Position numbers and translations under genes: made by a program. DNA of 64,000 nt from Methylobacter sp. (lineage in GTDB: Bacteria; Pseudomonadota; Gammaproteobacteria; Methylococcales; Methylomonadaceae): NCBI GenBank assembly GCA_030653175.1, contig JAURZV010000093.1, forward strand, positions 46,965 through 110,964, given 5' to 3'. The notes under the pieces are model-generated. The model worked only from the letters and a program-made list of their open reading frames with translations, was not told the DNA's origin and searched no databases. Shown piece by piece: positions 35,536 to 44,904 of this stretch (its first letter is position 1; each line of letters opens with the position of its first letter).

Positions 35536-36288
35536 ATGAATAATCAAAGTACATGCTTGATTTTTTCCCACCGCGGTGCTAACAGGGAAGCAGCCGAAAA
35601 CACCCGCGCAGCCTTCAATAAAGCGCTGCAATATCCGATTGACGGCATTGAAACGGATGTGCAGCTGAGTCTGGATGAAGTGCCGGTGCTTTGGCATGAC
35701 TGGGAGCTGGATAAGCTGGGTCATCCGGGACAATGCATCGACGATTTTAATTTCGCGCAGCTTGAACAAATGGATTTTGCGGGATACAGCTCACCCGATG
35801 CGGCGCCGGAAGGTGCTTTAAGTCTTAAGGAGTTTATCGATACTTATCGGGGGCGTTACGGCCTGGATATTGAGCTTAAAAGCCGCGACGGGGAATCGCA
35901 GCAACGGCTGGAAAGCAAGATACTGCAAATGCTGGCTATCATCGGCACATTGGCTGCCGATGGCGTGTTTATTTCCTCATACAGTCTGCCCGGCCTGATT
36001 TTTGCCCATCAACACGCTCCGGATTTGCCGCTTTACTATCTGCTGTCAGACCATCACACTCAGGCTGACATTGAGCAGCTCCTGGAAGAATACAGTTTTC
36101 TGGCCGGTTTTTGCCTGCCCATCGACAGCCATAACGAGTCCATTGCAAAGCTTCTGCGCGACAACGGCAAAGGCGTCGGGGTTTATACCTGCAACAGTGT
36201 CGAGGAGATTCAAAAGGCGCTGGATCTGAAGGTCAATATACTGATTACCGATTACCCGCAGCTGGCGTTGCAGATGCGCAATTCGTGA
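35536..36288 (+). CDS. Glycerophosphodiester phosphodiesterase (UgpQ-like)
   Basis: A 250-residue GDPD-fold enzyme hydrolysing glycerophosphodiesters to sn-glycerol-3-phosphate and an alcohol. Catalytic features: the HRGA motif with E and N (SHRGANREAAENTRAAF), the metal-binding ETDVQLSLDEVPVLWHD, and DIELKSRDG. No signal peptide, so it acts in the cytoplasm. It overlaps glpD by GTGA, so its product feeds directly into the next enzyme. Confidence 0.93.
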   Translation: MNNQSTCLIFSHRGANREAAENTRAAFNKALQYPIDGIETDVQLSLDEVPVLWHDWELDKLGHPGQCIDDFNFAQLEQMDFAGYSSPDAAPEGALSLKEFIDTYRGRYGLDIELKSRDGESQQRLESKILQMLAIIGTLAADGVFISSYSLPGLIFAHQHAPDLPLYYLLSDHHTQADIEQLLEEYSFLAGFCLPIDSHNESIAKLLRDNGKGVGVYTCNSVEEIQKALDLKVNILITDYPQLALQMRNS

Positions 36289-37838
36289 AGCGGGACTTTG
36301 CGCAGCTGGCCGAGCAGCATTTTGATGTGCTGGTTTGCGGCGGCGGCATTTATGGTGCATGGACGGCGTATGATGCGGCTTTGCGTGGTCTCAAGGTCGC
36401 CGTCGTCGATCAGGGTGATTGGGCCTCTGGAGCCTCATCCGCTTCCACCAAGCTGATACACGGCGGTTTGCGCTATCTTGAATCGCTGGATTTCAAACTG
36501 GTTAAAAAAGCCTTGCGCGAACGCGAGATGCTGAAGAAAGCCACACCGCATCGTGTTTGGCCGCTACGTTTTGGCGTTCCGGTTTTTAAGGACAGCAGGT
36601 TAAGCAGTATTCGCCTGAAACTCGGTTTGACGCTTTATGATTTTCTGGCCGGAACGCTTGGCTCGGGCCAGGCTCACCGTCATTTCAGCCGGGCCGCGTT
36701 TGCGGAGCGTTTTCCCTGTCTCAATCCGGCATTATTAACCGGCGGTTTTACGTATGCCGACGCGCAGACCGACGATGCCCGTTTGGTTCTGGAATTGATC
36801 GATGGTGCGTTATCGGCCGGAGCGGTATGTGTGAATTACTGTAAAGTGACCGGCTTTATTGAGGATAAGGGACAAGTCTCTGGCGCTAAAGTTCAAGACA
36901 AGGTCGACGGCAAAACAGCAACTGTTTACGCCCGACAAATCGTTAACGCAATCGGTCAATGGACGGCTGAAAGCGGTTGCAGATTAACCAAAGGCATACA
37001 TTTAATCTTGCCCAAGGCGCTGGGCAATGAAGCGCTGTTGCTGACCGCGAAATCGGACGGGCGGGTGTTCTTCATGATTCCGTGGTACGGGCTGACGCTG
37101 CTGGGCACCACCGATACCGATTATAGCGGCTATGTGGATCAGGTTTGCGTCGAAGCGGATGAAGTCGATTATCTGCTGACCGGGGCCAATCGTGTGCTTG
37201 ATGTAAATTGGACTGAGGCCGACATTATCGGTCGTTACGCCGGGCTGCGCGTTTTAAAACAAAGCTCAAAAGCAACGCCGTCTGCAGCCAGTCGCGACTG
37301 GGAATTGAAAGTCGCCGATAACGGCCTGTTGACGTCCATCGGCGGAAAAATCACTTCGGCCAGAGAGGATGCGGCGCAGATCGTTAATACGCTTTGTGAG
37401 AGCTTAGGCGTCAACGAGCCCTGCAAAACTAACGGCAGGCCGTTTCCGTGGTTACCCGGCCAGAATTATAGGCTGTGGGCAGATGCGACTTTGCTCGAAG
37501 CTGTAACGCTGGGCATAGACAAAGAAAGCGCCCAATGGCTGATACGGCGACACGCAAAACGCGTGTCGATAATCTTTCAATTAATAGAGCAGGATGCCGC
37601 GTTGGCAAAGCGGATAACGCCCACGCTGCCTTTTATTCTCGCCGATTTGGTGTTTTGTGCCGGTAATGAAATGATAGTGCATCTGGAAGACTTGCTCAGA
37701 CGGCGGATTCCGTTGTTAATCCTGGCAAAAATGACTCAGTCCGAATTGCGCTATCTAGCCGAAATTACTGCAAGAACGCTGGGCTGGGATGAGGCTACTT
37801 TAAATAACGAATGTGCAATGTGCATCAAAAAAATATGA
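36285..37838 (+). CDS. glpD: Glycerol-3-phosphate dehydrogenase (FAD, aerobic type)
   Basis: A 517-residue membrane-associated flavoenzyme oxidising glycerol-3-phosphate to dihydroxyacetone phosphate and passing electrons to quinone. FAD-binding DVLVCGGGIYGAWTAYDAAL, the GlpD signature GASSASTKLIHGGLRYLE, and FFMIPWYGLTLLGTTDTDY are present, followed by the C-terminal helical domain. The start is GTG at 36285, overlapping the GDPD stop. Together the pair would convert lipid-derived glycerophosphodiesters into a glycolytic intermediate. Confidence 0.93.
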   Translation: MKRDFAQLAEQHFDVLVCGGGIYGAWTAYDAALRGLKVAVVDQGDWASGASSASTKLIHGGLRYLESLDFKLVKKALREREMLKKATPHRVWPLRFGVPVFKDSRLSSIRLKLGLTLYDFLAGTLGSGQAHRHFSRAAFAERFPCLNPALLTGGFTYADAQTDDARLVLELIDGALSAGAVCVNYCKVTGFIEDKGQVSGAKVQDKVDGKTATVYARQIVNAIGQWTAESGCRLTKGIHLILPKALGNEALLLTAKSDGRVFFMIPWYGLTLLGTTDTDYSGYVDQVCVEADEVDYLLTGANRVLDVNWTEADIIGRYAGLRVLKQSSKATPSAASRDWELKVADNGLLTSIGGKITSAREDAAQIVNTLCESLGVNEPCKTNGRPFPWLPGQNYRLWADATLLEAVTLGIDKESAQWLIRRHAKRVSIIFQLIEQDAALAKRITPTLPFILADLVFCAGNEMIVHLEDLLRRRIPLLILAKMTQSELRYLAEITARTLGWDEATLNNECAMCIKKI

Positions 37839-38059
37839 ACTGCGGACAATCCGGTTCTATGCTTTTTTTGAGTTTACAATCGACTGTGGTAATCATTTAT
37901 TGGGAGAGGATTGACTAGGATTCAGTCGTATTTTTACGGTGCTTTATTTTTCTTTAAAGGCTATTATTGCGACTTCTTATAATTTAAAGAATATTAAATG
38001 ATCACCCCAAAGGCTTTTTTCTTGGTATTAACGCGCGGTTTTAACGAAAGATACTAGAA

Positions 38060-38848
38060 ATGAAACGCATCTTGCCTGTCTTTTTTATCTTTTCTGTATT
38101 TATTACCGGAGGTTACTGGTCGGCCTATTCCAATATAGGGTCGATTATTTATTTTTATAATCCGGAAACGAACATCAATAATTTTGCCACGTTAAAAACA
38201 GCTTTTGATACGTATTTGGTAAATCATGGCGGTTATTATTTCCAGCCTTTTGATGACAGGAAAAATTTTGAAGCGGTAATCCGGGAAAAAAAAGGCGATA
38301 TCTATTTATTATCCAGTTGGCATTTAAAGGCATTGCAGCAGAAAAATGTGCCGTTGAAAATTGCCTTGGTCGGCACGTCAAAAGGCAACACCATGCAAAG
38401 GAAGGTCTTAAGTACGAAAAAAGACATTGCCAATGTCGCGATGCTTAAGAATACCGTGGTTGCAGGCGCAGGAAGTCAAGAATACATTCACAGTGTATTG
38501 AAGCAAATACTCGGCAAAGAGCAGGAAGCGCTGCTTAAAGACATCAAAATACTCATCGTGCCTAAAGATATCGATGCGATTATGGCGGTGGGTTTTGGCA
38601 TGGCGACTGCCGCCATTTCCGCAGAAAGCAGTTTGGATAAACTGGCGATGATTAATCCCAATCAATTTCGAGAATTACACGGCTTGGGTTTTAGCGAAAA
38701 GGATTATTTATTGGTTGCGGCAACATTGAAAAAACCGGAGCAACAAGAAGCGCAATTACTTGAAGTGTTACGAAAAATGTCGGAGACAGATGCAGGCGAA
38801 GAAAATTTAAAGTTACTGGGCATAGATGGCTGGAGGGCGCTGCAATGA
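38060..38848 (+). CDS. PhnD-like periplasmic substrate-binding protein
   Basis: A 262-residue exported protein with a hydrophobic N-terminus (residues 1-22) and the fold pattern of phosphonate/phosphite-binding PhnD relatives: FATLKTAFDTYLVNHGGYYF, KGDIYLLSSWHLKAL, MLKNTVVAGAGSQEYIHSVL, AIMAVGFGMATAAI. Its stop overlaps the next gene by ATGA. No ABC permease or ATPase is in the operon; the partners are another binding protein and a TonB-dependent receptor. The ligand is unknown. Confidence 0.75.
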   Translation: MKRILPVFFIFSVFITGGYWSAYSNIGSIIYFYNPETNINNFATLKTAFDTYLVNHGGYYFQPFDDRKNFEAVIREKKGDIYLLSSWHLKALQQKNVPLKIALVGTSKGNTMQRKVLSTKKDIANVAMLKNTVVAGAGSQEYIHSVLKQILGKEQEALLKDIKILIVPKDIDAIMAVGFGMATAAISAESSLDKLAMINPNQFRELHGLGFSEKDYLLVAATLKKPEQQEAQLLEVLRKMSETDAGEENLKLLGIDGWRALQ

Positions 38849-39831
38849 AATGCTTCAATAATCGCCGCGCACCCTATAAAAGGCTGGAACCCACTATGAA
38901 AATAATAGATTTTTGTAAGGTCTTAATCCTATTGAGTGCGTTTTTGGTTAGCGCCGGTTTTGCCCAATCAAGTAAAGTACTGATTGTTAATAGCGATAAT
39001 GCTGTTTTTCGATATGAAACAATCGCTACAGAATTTAAAAAAGTCTTACAGCAAAACGCCTATCAATGGACTGAGTTTAATTTAAACAGTCATGCCGATG
39101 CCGAAGCGGAGCTGAAACAGCTTATTCAACAAGAAAATCCTGCGCTTATTTATTGCATAGGAACCAAAGCTTATTCGTTAGCGCGTAATTACGCCTATAA
39201 CAAAAAATTATTATTTTCAGCCGCTATTAATTGGCGAAGATTGGATATTGGCGAAGGAACTTATGGTGTAGCCAATGAATTGTCATCTGCACAAGAAATA
39301 TCATTGTTACGCTATTTCTTTCCAACGATTAAAAACATTGGCCTGCTCTACAATGATAAATTCAGCCGTGAATACGTAGAAACCATTAAAAAAGACGCCT
39401 TAGCCTTAGGTATAAATATCATTAACCAGCCCATTAATGATGCGCAAGAGATCAGCGAGGCACTCAATGAATTGCTGCCGAAAATAGAGATGTTCTGGAT
39501 TATTTCCGATCCGGTTGTTTTAAGCAGTAAAGCGTCAGTGCAGAAAATTTTTCAATCGGCGCAACAACAAAAAAAACCGGTTTACGCCTACAGTGACGTG
39601 TTTATAGAACAAGGCGCGGTTTTGGCAATTTCTGCGGACCTTGCAACGATTGGGCGACAGTCGGCAAGTTTAGCTCTGATGATGGATAAGGATAAAGTGC
39701 CTGGGGGGACGGTGCAAAGCCCTGCAGGCTCAACAGTTACTTTAAACAAATGCGCTCTCGACGCATTGCAACTCGGTTTTAATCAAGACGCCCTGGATTC
39801 GGTTAATAAAATCGTGGGGTGTGATAAATGA
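38845..39831 (+). CDS. ABC-type substrate-binding protein (ABC_sub_bind / TrpX-like)
   Basis: A 328-residue periplasmic binding protein of the COG2984 type: NPALIYCIGTKAYSLAR, LRYFFPTIKNIGLLYNDKFS, FWIISDPVVLSSKASVQKIF, PVYAYSDVFIEQGAVLAISA, DLATIGRQSA. The ATG at 38845 has a strong GGAGG and ATGA coupling but puts 17 residues before the signal peptide; the ATG at 38896 gives a normal signal peptide (cleavage near GFA). Either may be used. It overlaps the receptor gene by ATGA. Confidence 0.82.
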   Translation: MKCFNNRRAPYKRLEPTMKIIDFCKVLILLSAFLVSAGFAQSSKVLIVNSDNAVFRYETIATEFKKVLQQNAYQWTEFNLNSHADAEAELKQLIQQENPALIYCIGTKAYSLARNYAYNKKLLFSAAINWRRLDIGEGTYGVANELSSAQEISLLRYFFPTIKNIGLLYNDKFSREYVETIKKDALALGINIINQPINDAQEISEALNELLPKIEMFWIISDPVVLSSKASVQKIFQSAQQQKKPVYAYSDVFIEQGAVLAISADLATIGRQSASLALMMDKDKVPGGTVQSPAGSTVTLNKCALDALQLGFNQDALDSVNKIVGCDK

Positions 39832-41843
39832 TTAAATATTTATACACCCTACTCGTTGGCGCCTTGGTTTTGAATTCGAGCGCTTTTGCAGAAGCGGCAG
39901 TACCGAAGAATGACGATCTGGAAAAGGAATTGGCGTATCTTGCCGCAGAACGACAAGTCGTGGTCACGGCCTCAAAAATAGAAGAACATGTGGACAAGAC
40001 TATCGCAACAACCACAGTCATTACCCAAGACGATATTGCGCATATCGGCGCACGCAATTTGTTGGATGTGTTGCGTTTGGTTCCAGGTATCGGTATTACT
40101 CAAACTCAGTTTGGATTTCGTGAAATTGAAGTTCGCGGCGTTAAAACATTGGCGTCTGAAAAAGTGCAGATTATGTTGAACGGCCATCCGCTGGACCATA
40201 ACCTGCAAAATGCGGGCAGTAATTGGGTTTACGATGATTTACCCGTTGATACGATCAAGCGTGTGGAAGTTGTGCGCGGTCCGGGGTCGGCTTTATACGG
40301 CGCCAATGCCTTTCTTGCCGTTATCAACATCATCACCCAAAACGCCAAGGATTTGAATGGACTGCATACCTCAGCCGGTTGGGGGAGTTTCGATACCCAG
40401 CAATACCGGGCATCCTGGGGCAAGCAATTTAACAATAGCGCTGAAGCGGCGTTGCATTTTAATTTTACCGATACCAACGGTATTAATTCGCCGATTCCTG
40501 CCGACAGTTTGAGCGTACAAGGCCTCAATTCTTCGGCGCCCGGTAGAAGTCAGCTCACTGAAGGCCGTTACGACCTGGAATGGCAGTTAGGTTATCAGGA
40601 CTTTAAACTGGACGGACGTTATATCAATAAAAAAACCGGCACATTTTTTGGAGTAAAGGATATTCTTAGCGATGACAGGACCCAACAAGACTATAACGAT
40701 TATTTCCTTCGCTTGAGTCGAACCTGGAAGATTCAAGATAATTTCACTGTAGATACCCAAATATTTCACGATTTTTTTAGCGCTGATAATATATGGCAAC
40801 TTGCACCTAGCCAATTTACTCGTACCGGCTTTCAGGACACGCGTACCGGCGGTGAAATTCAAGCTAATTATCATATCAGCGATGCTCAAACCGTGATCAC
40901 CGGATTTTCTTATGCAAAAGAGCAGCAGGGTAACCTTAGTGATGAATTGGGCTCCGATCCAGCACACTTGATACCGGCATTGTCTACTACGGAAGAAAGA
41001 ATACGTGGACGTTGGGGTGTTTACATTGAAGATGTTTGGGATCCATTAAAAAACGTACGGTTGACCTTGGGAGCCCGCTATGACCGATACAGCGACTTTG
41101 GAGGCACATTCAATCCCAGGATGGGGTTTAATTGGGAGTTTATTAAAAATTATTCACTGAAATTTTCTTACGGTACCGCTTATCGAGCGCCCTCCTTCGG
41201 TGAGCTCGGTCTTGTCAATAACCCTGTGTTATTGGGCAATCCAATGCTTAAACCGGAGGAAGTTAAAACCTTTGAAGCGGGCATTATTGCCCATCCCGTA
41301 GCGAGTTTGACGACCCAGGCTACTTATTATCACTCTGCAATCAATCGAATTATCTCACCAGTTTCAGGTCAGGCAACGGCTTTACAGTATACCAATAATG
41401 GCAGTCTGATCGCGGAGGGTGTTGAATTGGAAACGCGCTATGATTTTGACGGCAACCTGAAAGGTTCCTATATTAGCGCCAATTATGTCTTGCAGCATAG
41501 CGTCCAGCTCAATCAGCAGTTAGCGGATGTACCTCGGCATCGTACCAACCTGATGGCAAATTGGGCTTTCGATAATATCTGGAGCAGCTTTGCTCATGTC
41601 CTTATCAAAGGCAGCACATTACGCAATCCGGGTGATACGCGCAACAATGTGCCTGGGTACGCCTTATTTGACCTGGGATTGCTGGGGAAAAACATGTTCG
41701 GTAAGAAAGTTGACATCAGTTTTAATGTTTACAACTTATTTGACAAGCGTTATTACGATCCGGCGCCCACTAGCTTGAGTTTTATAGGGGATTATCAAAT
41801 GCCTGGAAGAGCGTTTTTTGGACATGTCAGCCTGAGATTTTAA
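39828..41843 (+). CDS. TonB-dependent outer-membrane receptor
   Basis: A 671-residue receptor. Signal peptide 1-22, plug domain about 45-165 (VVVTASKIEEHVDKTIATTT, GARNLLDVLRLVPGIGI, VEVVRGPGSALYGANAFLAV), and a 22-stranded barrel with VKTFEAGIIAHP, FNVYNLFDKRYYDP and a terminal phenylalanine (HVSLRF) for BAM recognition. The family imports siderophores, cobalamin, copper chelators or sugars. Coupling to two periplasmic binding proteins suggests that the imported ligand is handed to them. It converges with the DUF917 gene. Confidence 0.92.
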   Translation: MIKYLYTLLVGALVLNSSAFAEAAVPKNDDLEKELAYLAAERQVVVTASKIEEHVDKTIATTTVITQDDIAHIGARNLLDVLRLVPGIGITQTQFGFREIEVRGVKTLASEKVQIMLNGHPLDHNLQNAGSNWVYDDLPVDTIKRVEVVRGPGSALYGANAFLAVINIITQNAKDLNGLHTSAGWGSFDTQQYRASWGKQFNNSAEAALHFNFTDTNGINSPIPADSLSVQGLNSSAPGRSQLTEGRYDLEWQLGYQDFKLDGRYINKKTGTFFGVKDILSDDRTQQDYNDYFLRLSRTWKIQDNFTVDTQIFHDFFSADNIWQLAPSQFTRTGFQDTRTGGEIQANYHISDAQTVITGFSYAKEQQGNLSDELGSDPAHLIPALSTTEERIRGRWGVYIEDVWDPLKNVRLTLGARYDRYSDFGGTFNPRMGFNWEFIKNYSLKFSYGTAYRAPSFGELGLVNNPVLLGNPMLKPEEVKTFEAGIIAHPVASLTTQATYYHSAINRIISPVSGQATALQYTNNGSLIAEGVELETRYDFDGNLKGSYISANYVLQHSVQLNQQLADVPRHRTNLMANWAFDNIWSSFAHVLIKGSTLRNPGDTRNNVPGYALFDLGLLGKNMFGKKVDISFNVYNLFDKRYYDPAPTSLSFIGDYQMPGRAFFGHVSLRF

Positions 41844-41863
41844 TTAAGGTATATAAATTAAGA

Positions 41864-41909
41864 AACGTCATCTGCCTTTATGCTACTGGTGCTGCCGGAG
41901 GATGACGTT
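41864..41909. terminator. Likely bidirectional terminator
   Basis: AACGTCATC and GATGACGTT form 9-base arms with a 28-base loop that itself has short GC pairing, between the convergent receptor and DUF917 genes. T-rich sequence follows on the plus strand. Confidence 0.5.
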
Positions 41910-41952
41910 ATCACTTTCAATACAACGGCTTGTTGACAATGCAAAATATTCC

Positions 41953-43266
41953 CTACCCATTGTAATGGGACATTAAATCCGGCAGTGGAATATAGTTATC
42001 GGGAACAGGCACCTGATCTTCAGGGAACGCAGCCAGGATTTCTTGAATGTTGGATAAAAACAAGTTTACAAGTACAGTATTTTGCAATTTTTCATAAGCA
42101 CACAGTCCGATAATGCCGACCTCTGTTCCTAAGGCTATGTTTTGAGGATTTTTTTCAGGATCGCTATTTATATCGGCATTTGAGAATGGTTGAGCGTCTT
42201 TCCCGGCAAGAAAGTTTATTGAATCGGGACCCATAGCAACATAGCATTTTCTTGTTACGTCCCATGCTAATAAGCTTTCATTTTTATAATAGATAAAAAA
42301 TGTTTCATCTCCATTTGTTACCGTGATTTTTCCAGCGTCAAAACCGCTTATTTCTCTTTCTTCTTTATTGGTGATTATGCCTTCAAATAATTTGTGACTG
42401 GTGAGGGAAAAGCCATTCAGAAATTCCAGGAATTCGTTATAGTTTCCGGATTCAATCATGTTTCGTCCTAAATTCCATGCAAAACCAACCGTCCATTGAT
42501 TGAATTTAGCCCAATTTTTGTCAGATAAAATTGAACAATTTAAATCAGCGCCCTGCATTGGATAACATGCCAAACCTGCTGTGCTGTTATGTGACTTGGC
42601 AAATCGCCGTGCCTGGTTTTCGGCATCATCCGCATTTTCTACTTGTACAATTATTTTTTGATAATGCCCTGATTCGTCTGTATCGGAAGTTAAGATAACA
42701 GGATTTAGGGGTAACTTATTAATATTGAATAGCGTCATGCTTAATTCCGGCATTGCTCTGCCACAGGGGTCGCCATTAATAACCGAAACTCCCTTTCTTG
42801 CTGAAATTATAAAAGGGATTAAGGCATTAATCGCACCCATTTCAACGGGTATCAGATAGCTTAAAGGTTCTTTTCCGGATTGAGTCAGATAATTATTCAT
42901 TTCCAGAAAGGCATTTAATGAAGCCGTTTGCCCGAAACCTTCAAACACTTTATCGGGTGAACCTAAGCCTGCTACAAAAGCTATGTTTTTATTTGCATCA
43001 AGGTTGTCAGGATTTACATAGTACATAACATCGGCGTTGTTAATCATTTTGTCCATAAAAAGCAGAGCCAACCCAATTGATCCGCCGCCGCCGGATGCTA
43101 AAAAGCACGCGCCATATATAATGTAACTAATATCGGTTTTCGATAATTGATACTTGCCTGGGCCAAAATCTTTTATTTTGCGATCATTTTCAGCAATTTT
43201 CTTTACCTGCTTGTCTTCATTAAATGATGATTTTCGCATTGAAATTTTATTAAAATCATTAAGCAT
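41953..43266 (-). CDS. DUF917 family protein
   Basis: A 437-residue protein with the DUF917 pattern: ISYIIYGACFLASGGGGSIG, PVEMGAINALIPFIISARKG, VINGDPCGRAMPELSMTLFN, and FDAGKITVTNGDETFFIYYK. Family members are often found beside hydantoinase or OPT-type genes and one was assigned as an S-methyl-thiohydantoin desulfurase; no hydantoinase is near here, so the substrate is open. The N-terminal 40 residues are charged and not part of the family core. AT-rich relative to its neighbours, possibly acquired. It is divergent from the P450 gene with 280 bases between, in which I see no further gene. Confidence 0.75.
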   Translation of the reverse strand: MLNDFNKISMRKSSFNEDKQVKKIAENDRKIKDFGPGKYQLSKTDISYIIYGACFLASGGGGSIGLALLFMDKMINNADVMYYVNPDNLDANKNIAFVAGLGSPDKVFEGFGQTASLNAFLEMNNYLTQSGKEPLSYLIPVEMGAINALIPFIISARKGVSVINGDPCGRAMPELSMTLFNINKLPLNPVILTSDTDESGHYQKIIVQVENADDAENQARRFAKSHNSTAGLACYPMQGADLNCSILSDKNWAKFNQWTVGFAWNLGRNMIESGNYNEFLEFLNGFSLTSHKLFEGIITNKEEREISGFDAGKITVTNGDETFFIYYKNESLLAWDVTRKCYVAMGPDSINFLAGKDAQPFSNADINSDPEKNPQNIALGTEVGIIGLCAYEKLQNTVLVNLFLSNIQEILAAFPEDQVPVPDNYIPLPDLMSHYNG

Positions 43267-43545
43267 AAAAACTCTTCCTTAAAATTAAATGAATTATGCA
43301 TGTTTCGGTTGAAGCTTAATCTTGGCTAATCACAGAAATTTTTATCAGTCTAACCGGAATTAAATGCCTTAACATGGCAAGGGGAATATTATACGCTATA
43401 ACGTCGGAAGTATGCTGCCAAGACTGGAGTAGATTAACCGCTGCTATTTTCAGCGTTTGCGAGGGTTGTCGGCGGCGTGATTGGGAGCTATAGAAAGCCC
43501 TTGCCGTGTTGAAAATATTCACTAATTAAAATAGATACTTAACTT

Positions 43546-44733
43546 ATGCAACTAGACCTTCAATCGCCTGAATTTATAGCGAACCCTTACCCCGCTTATG
43601 CCAGATTGCGCGAACAAGCTCCAGTCTACCAGTTAGAACCTGGGGTGTGGTTAATAACCCGTTACCACGATGTCGAGCACTTGTTGAAGAGCCCTCTTTT
43701 AAACAAAGATGTTCCTTCTATGTTCAATCAACGTTATGGGAGAAATATGAATGATGAACCTGTTTTTCGCATTCATAATAATTTATGGACATTGATGGAT
43801 TCACCTCGTCGTAAGCTGGTCGTCAAAGCGCTTAATGCACGTAAAATAAGCGAGGTACGTGCATTGGTACAAAGAAGCGCGGAGCAGTTGATGGACAAAT
43901 GGATAGGCTGCGGACAGGCTGATTTAATGAATGTTTTTGCCTGTCCGCTACCTGTGCTGGTCATTTGCAATATGCTTGACATCGAACTGGAACAGAGTCT
44001 TGATTTTTTGGCGGAAACCAAACTCATGGTGAAACCCGGTGAACCCAACCTGCTTACTGCGGCGGAATTAAATGATGCTAATGCTGCGGCATTAAGGCTG
44101 GAAGAATTTTTCCGCGAAATTTGTCGGCAAAGACGTAAGCAACCCGGTGACGATTTGGTTTCCCAGCTATTGGTAGCCGAGGAAGATGGCGAGCGTTTAA
44201 GCGAAGACGAAATTATCTCCAATCTCATCATACTGTTCGCGGCTGGATACGGAACTACCGCCAATGCATTGTGTAATACCTTGCGTCTGTTGTTTCTTTA
44301 CCCTGAGCAACGAGAATTGCTAATCGCCAAGCCGGGGCTTCTATCCTGCGCAGTAGAGGAAAGCTTGCGTTTTAATTCTTCTGCGCCAATTACCTTTCGC
44401 ACCGCTATGGAGTCGTTCGAATTTAATGGTGTTCAAATTGCGTCCGGGGATGCTGTTTATCTTGCTCTTGATTCGGCAAACCATGATCCGGAAGCTTTCG
44501 TCGATCCGGATCGTTTCTGGATTGAGCGGCCGCAGACACTTAAAAAATCACTCGCTTTTGGCCATGGTAGCCATTATTGCCTGGGGGCCAAACTGGGAAC
44601 CATTGAGGTAGAAGTCGCAGTGGAAACCTTATTTCGCCGGTTACCGAATTTGACTATCGACAATGTAGATCAATTAAAGTGGGAGCAGACATGGGTGCTC
44701 AGGGGGCTGAAATCTTTACCCGCAAGATGGTAG
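43546..44733 (+). CDS. Cytochrome P450
   Basis: A 395-residue soluble bacterial P450. The I-helix oxygen-binding motif AGYGTT (233-238), the ExxR of helix K (ESLR, 272-275) and the heme-binding loop FGHGSHYCLGAKLG with C345 are all present. The N-terminus has the typical NPYPAYARLREQAPVYQ. No membrane anchor. No ferredoxin or ferredoxin reductase gene is adjacent, so electron donors are encoded elsewhere. Substrate unknown; proximity to fatty-acid genes is only suggestive. Confidence 0.95.
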   Translation: MQLDLQSPEFIANPYPAYARLREQAPVYQLEPGVWLITRYHDVEHLLKSPLLNKDVPSMFNQRYGRNMNDEPVFRIHNNLWTLMDSPRRKLVVKALNARKISEVRALVQRSAEQLMDKWIGCGQADLMNVFACPLPVLVICNMLDIELEQSLDFLAETKLMVKPGEPNLLTAAELNDANAAALRLEEFFREICRQRRKQPGDDLVSQLLVAEEDGERLSEDEIISNLIILFAAGYGTTANALCNTLRLLFLYPEQRELLIAKPGLLSCAVEESLRFNSSAPITFRTAMESFEFNGVQIASGDAVYLALDSANHDPEAFVDPDRFWIERPQTLKKSLAFGHGSHYCLGAKLGTIEVEVAVETLFRRLPNLTIDNVDQLKWEQTWVLRGLKSLPARW

Positions 44734-44904
44734 AAATAATATCTTCTATGACGGGTAAGGGTTATCATCGGACTGGCCGGTAAAAAAATATCAGGCTGAT
44801 AATTTCACAGTTACCCAATAGCTTTCAGAGCAGGTTATCCTGAAAATGTGAGTTTGGCACAATGTTGATTTCCTAGACTTCTACCTTTAGACAAAGAAGG
44901 CGAC

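Noticed and set aside
37911..37983. Possible promoter before the PhnD-like gene (TTGACT, and TATAAT near 37978)
   Set aside because: The two hexamers are not at a workable spacing from each other, and AT-rich sequence here makes chance matches likely.
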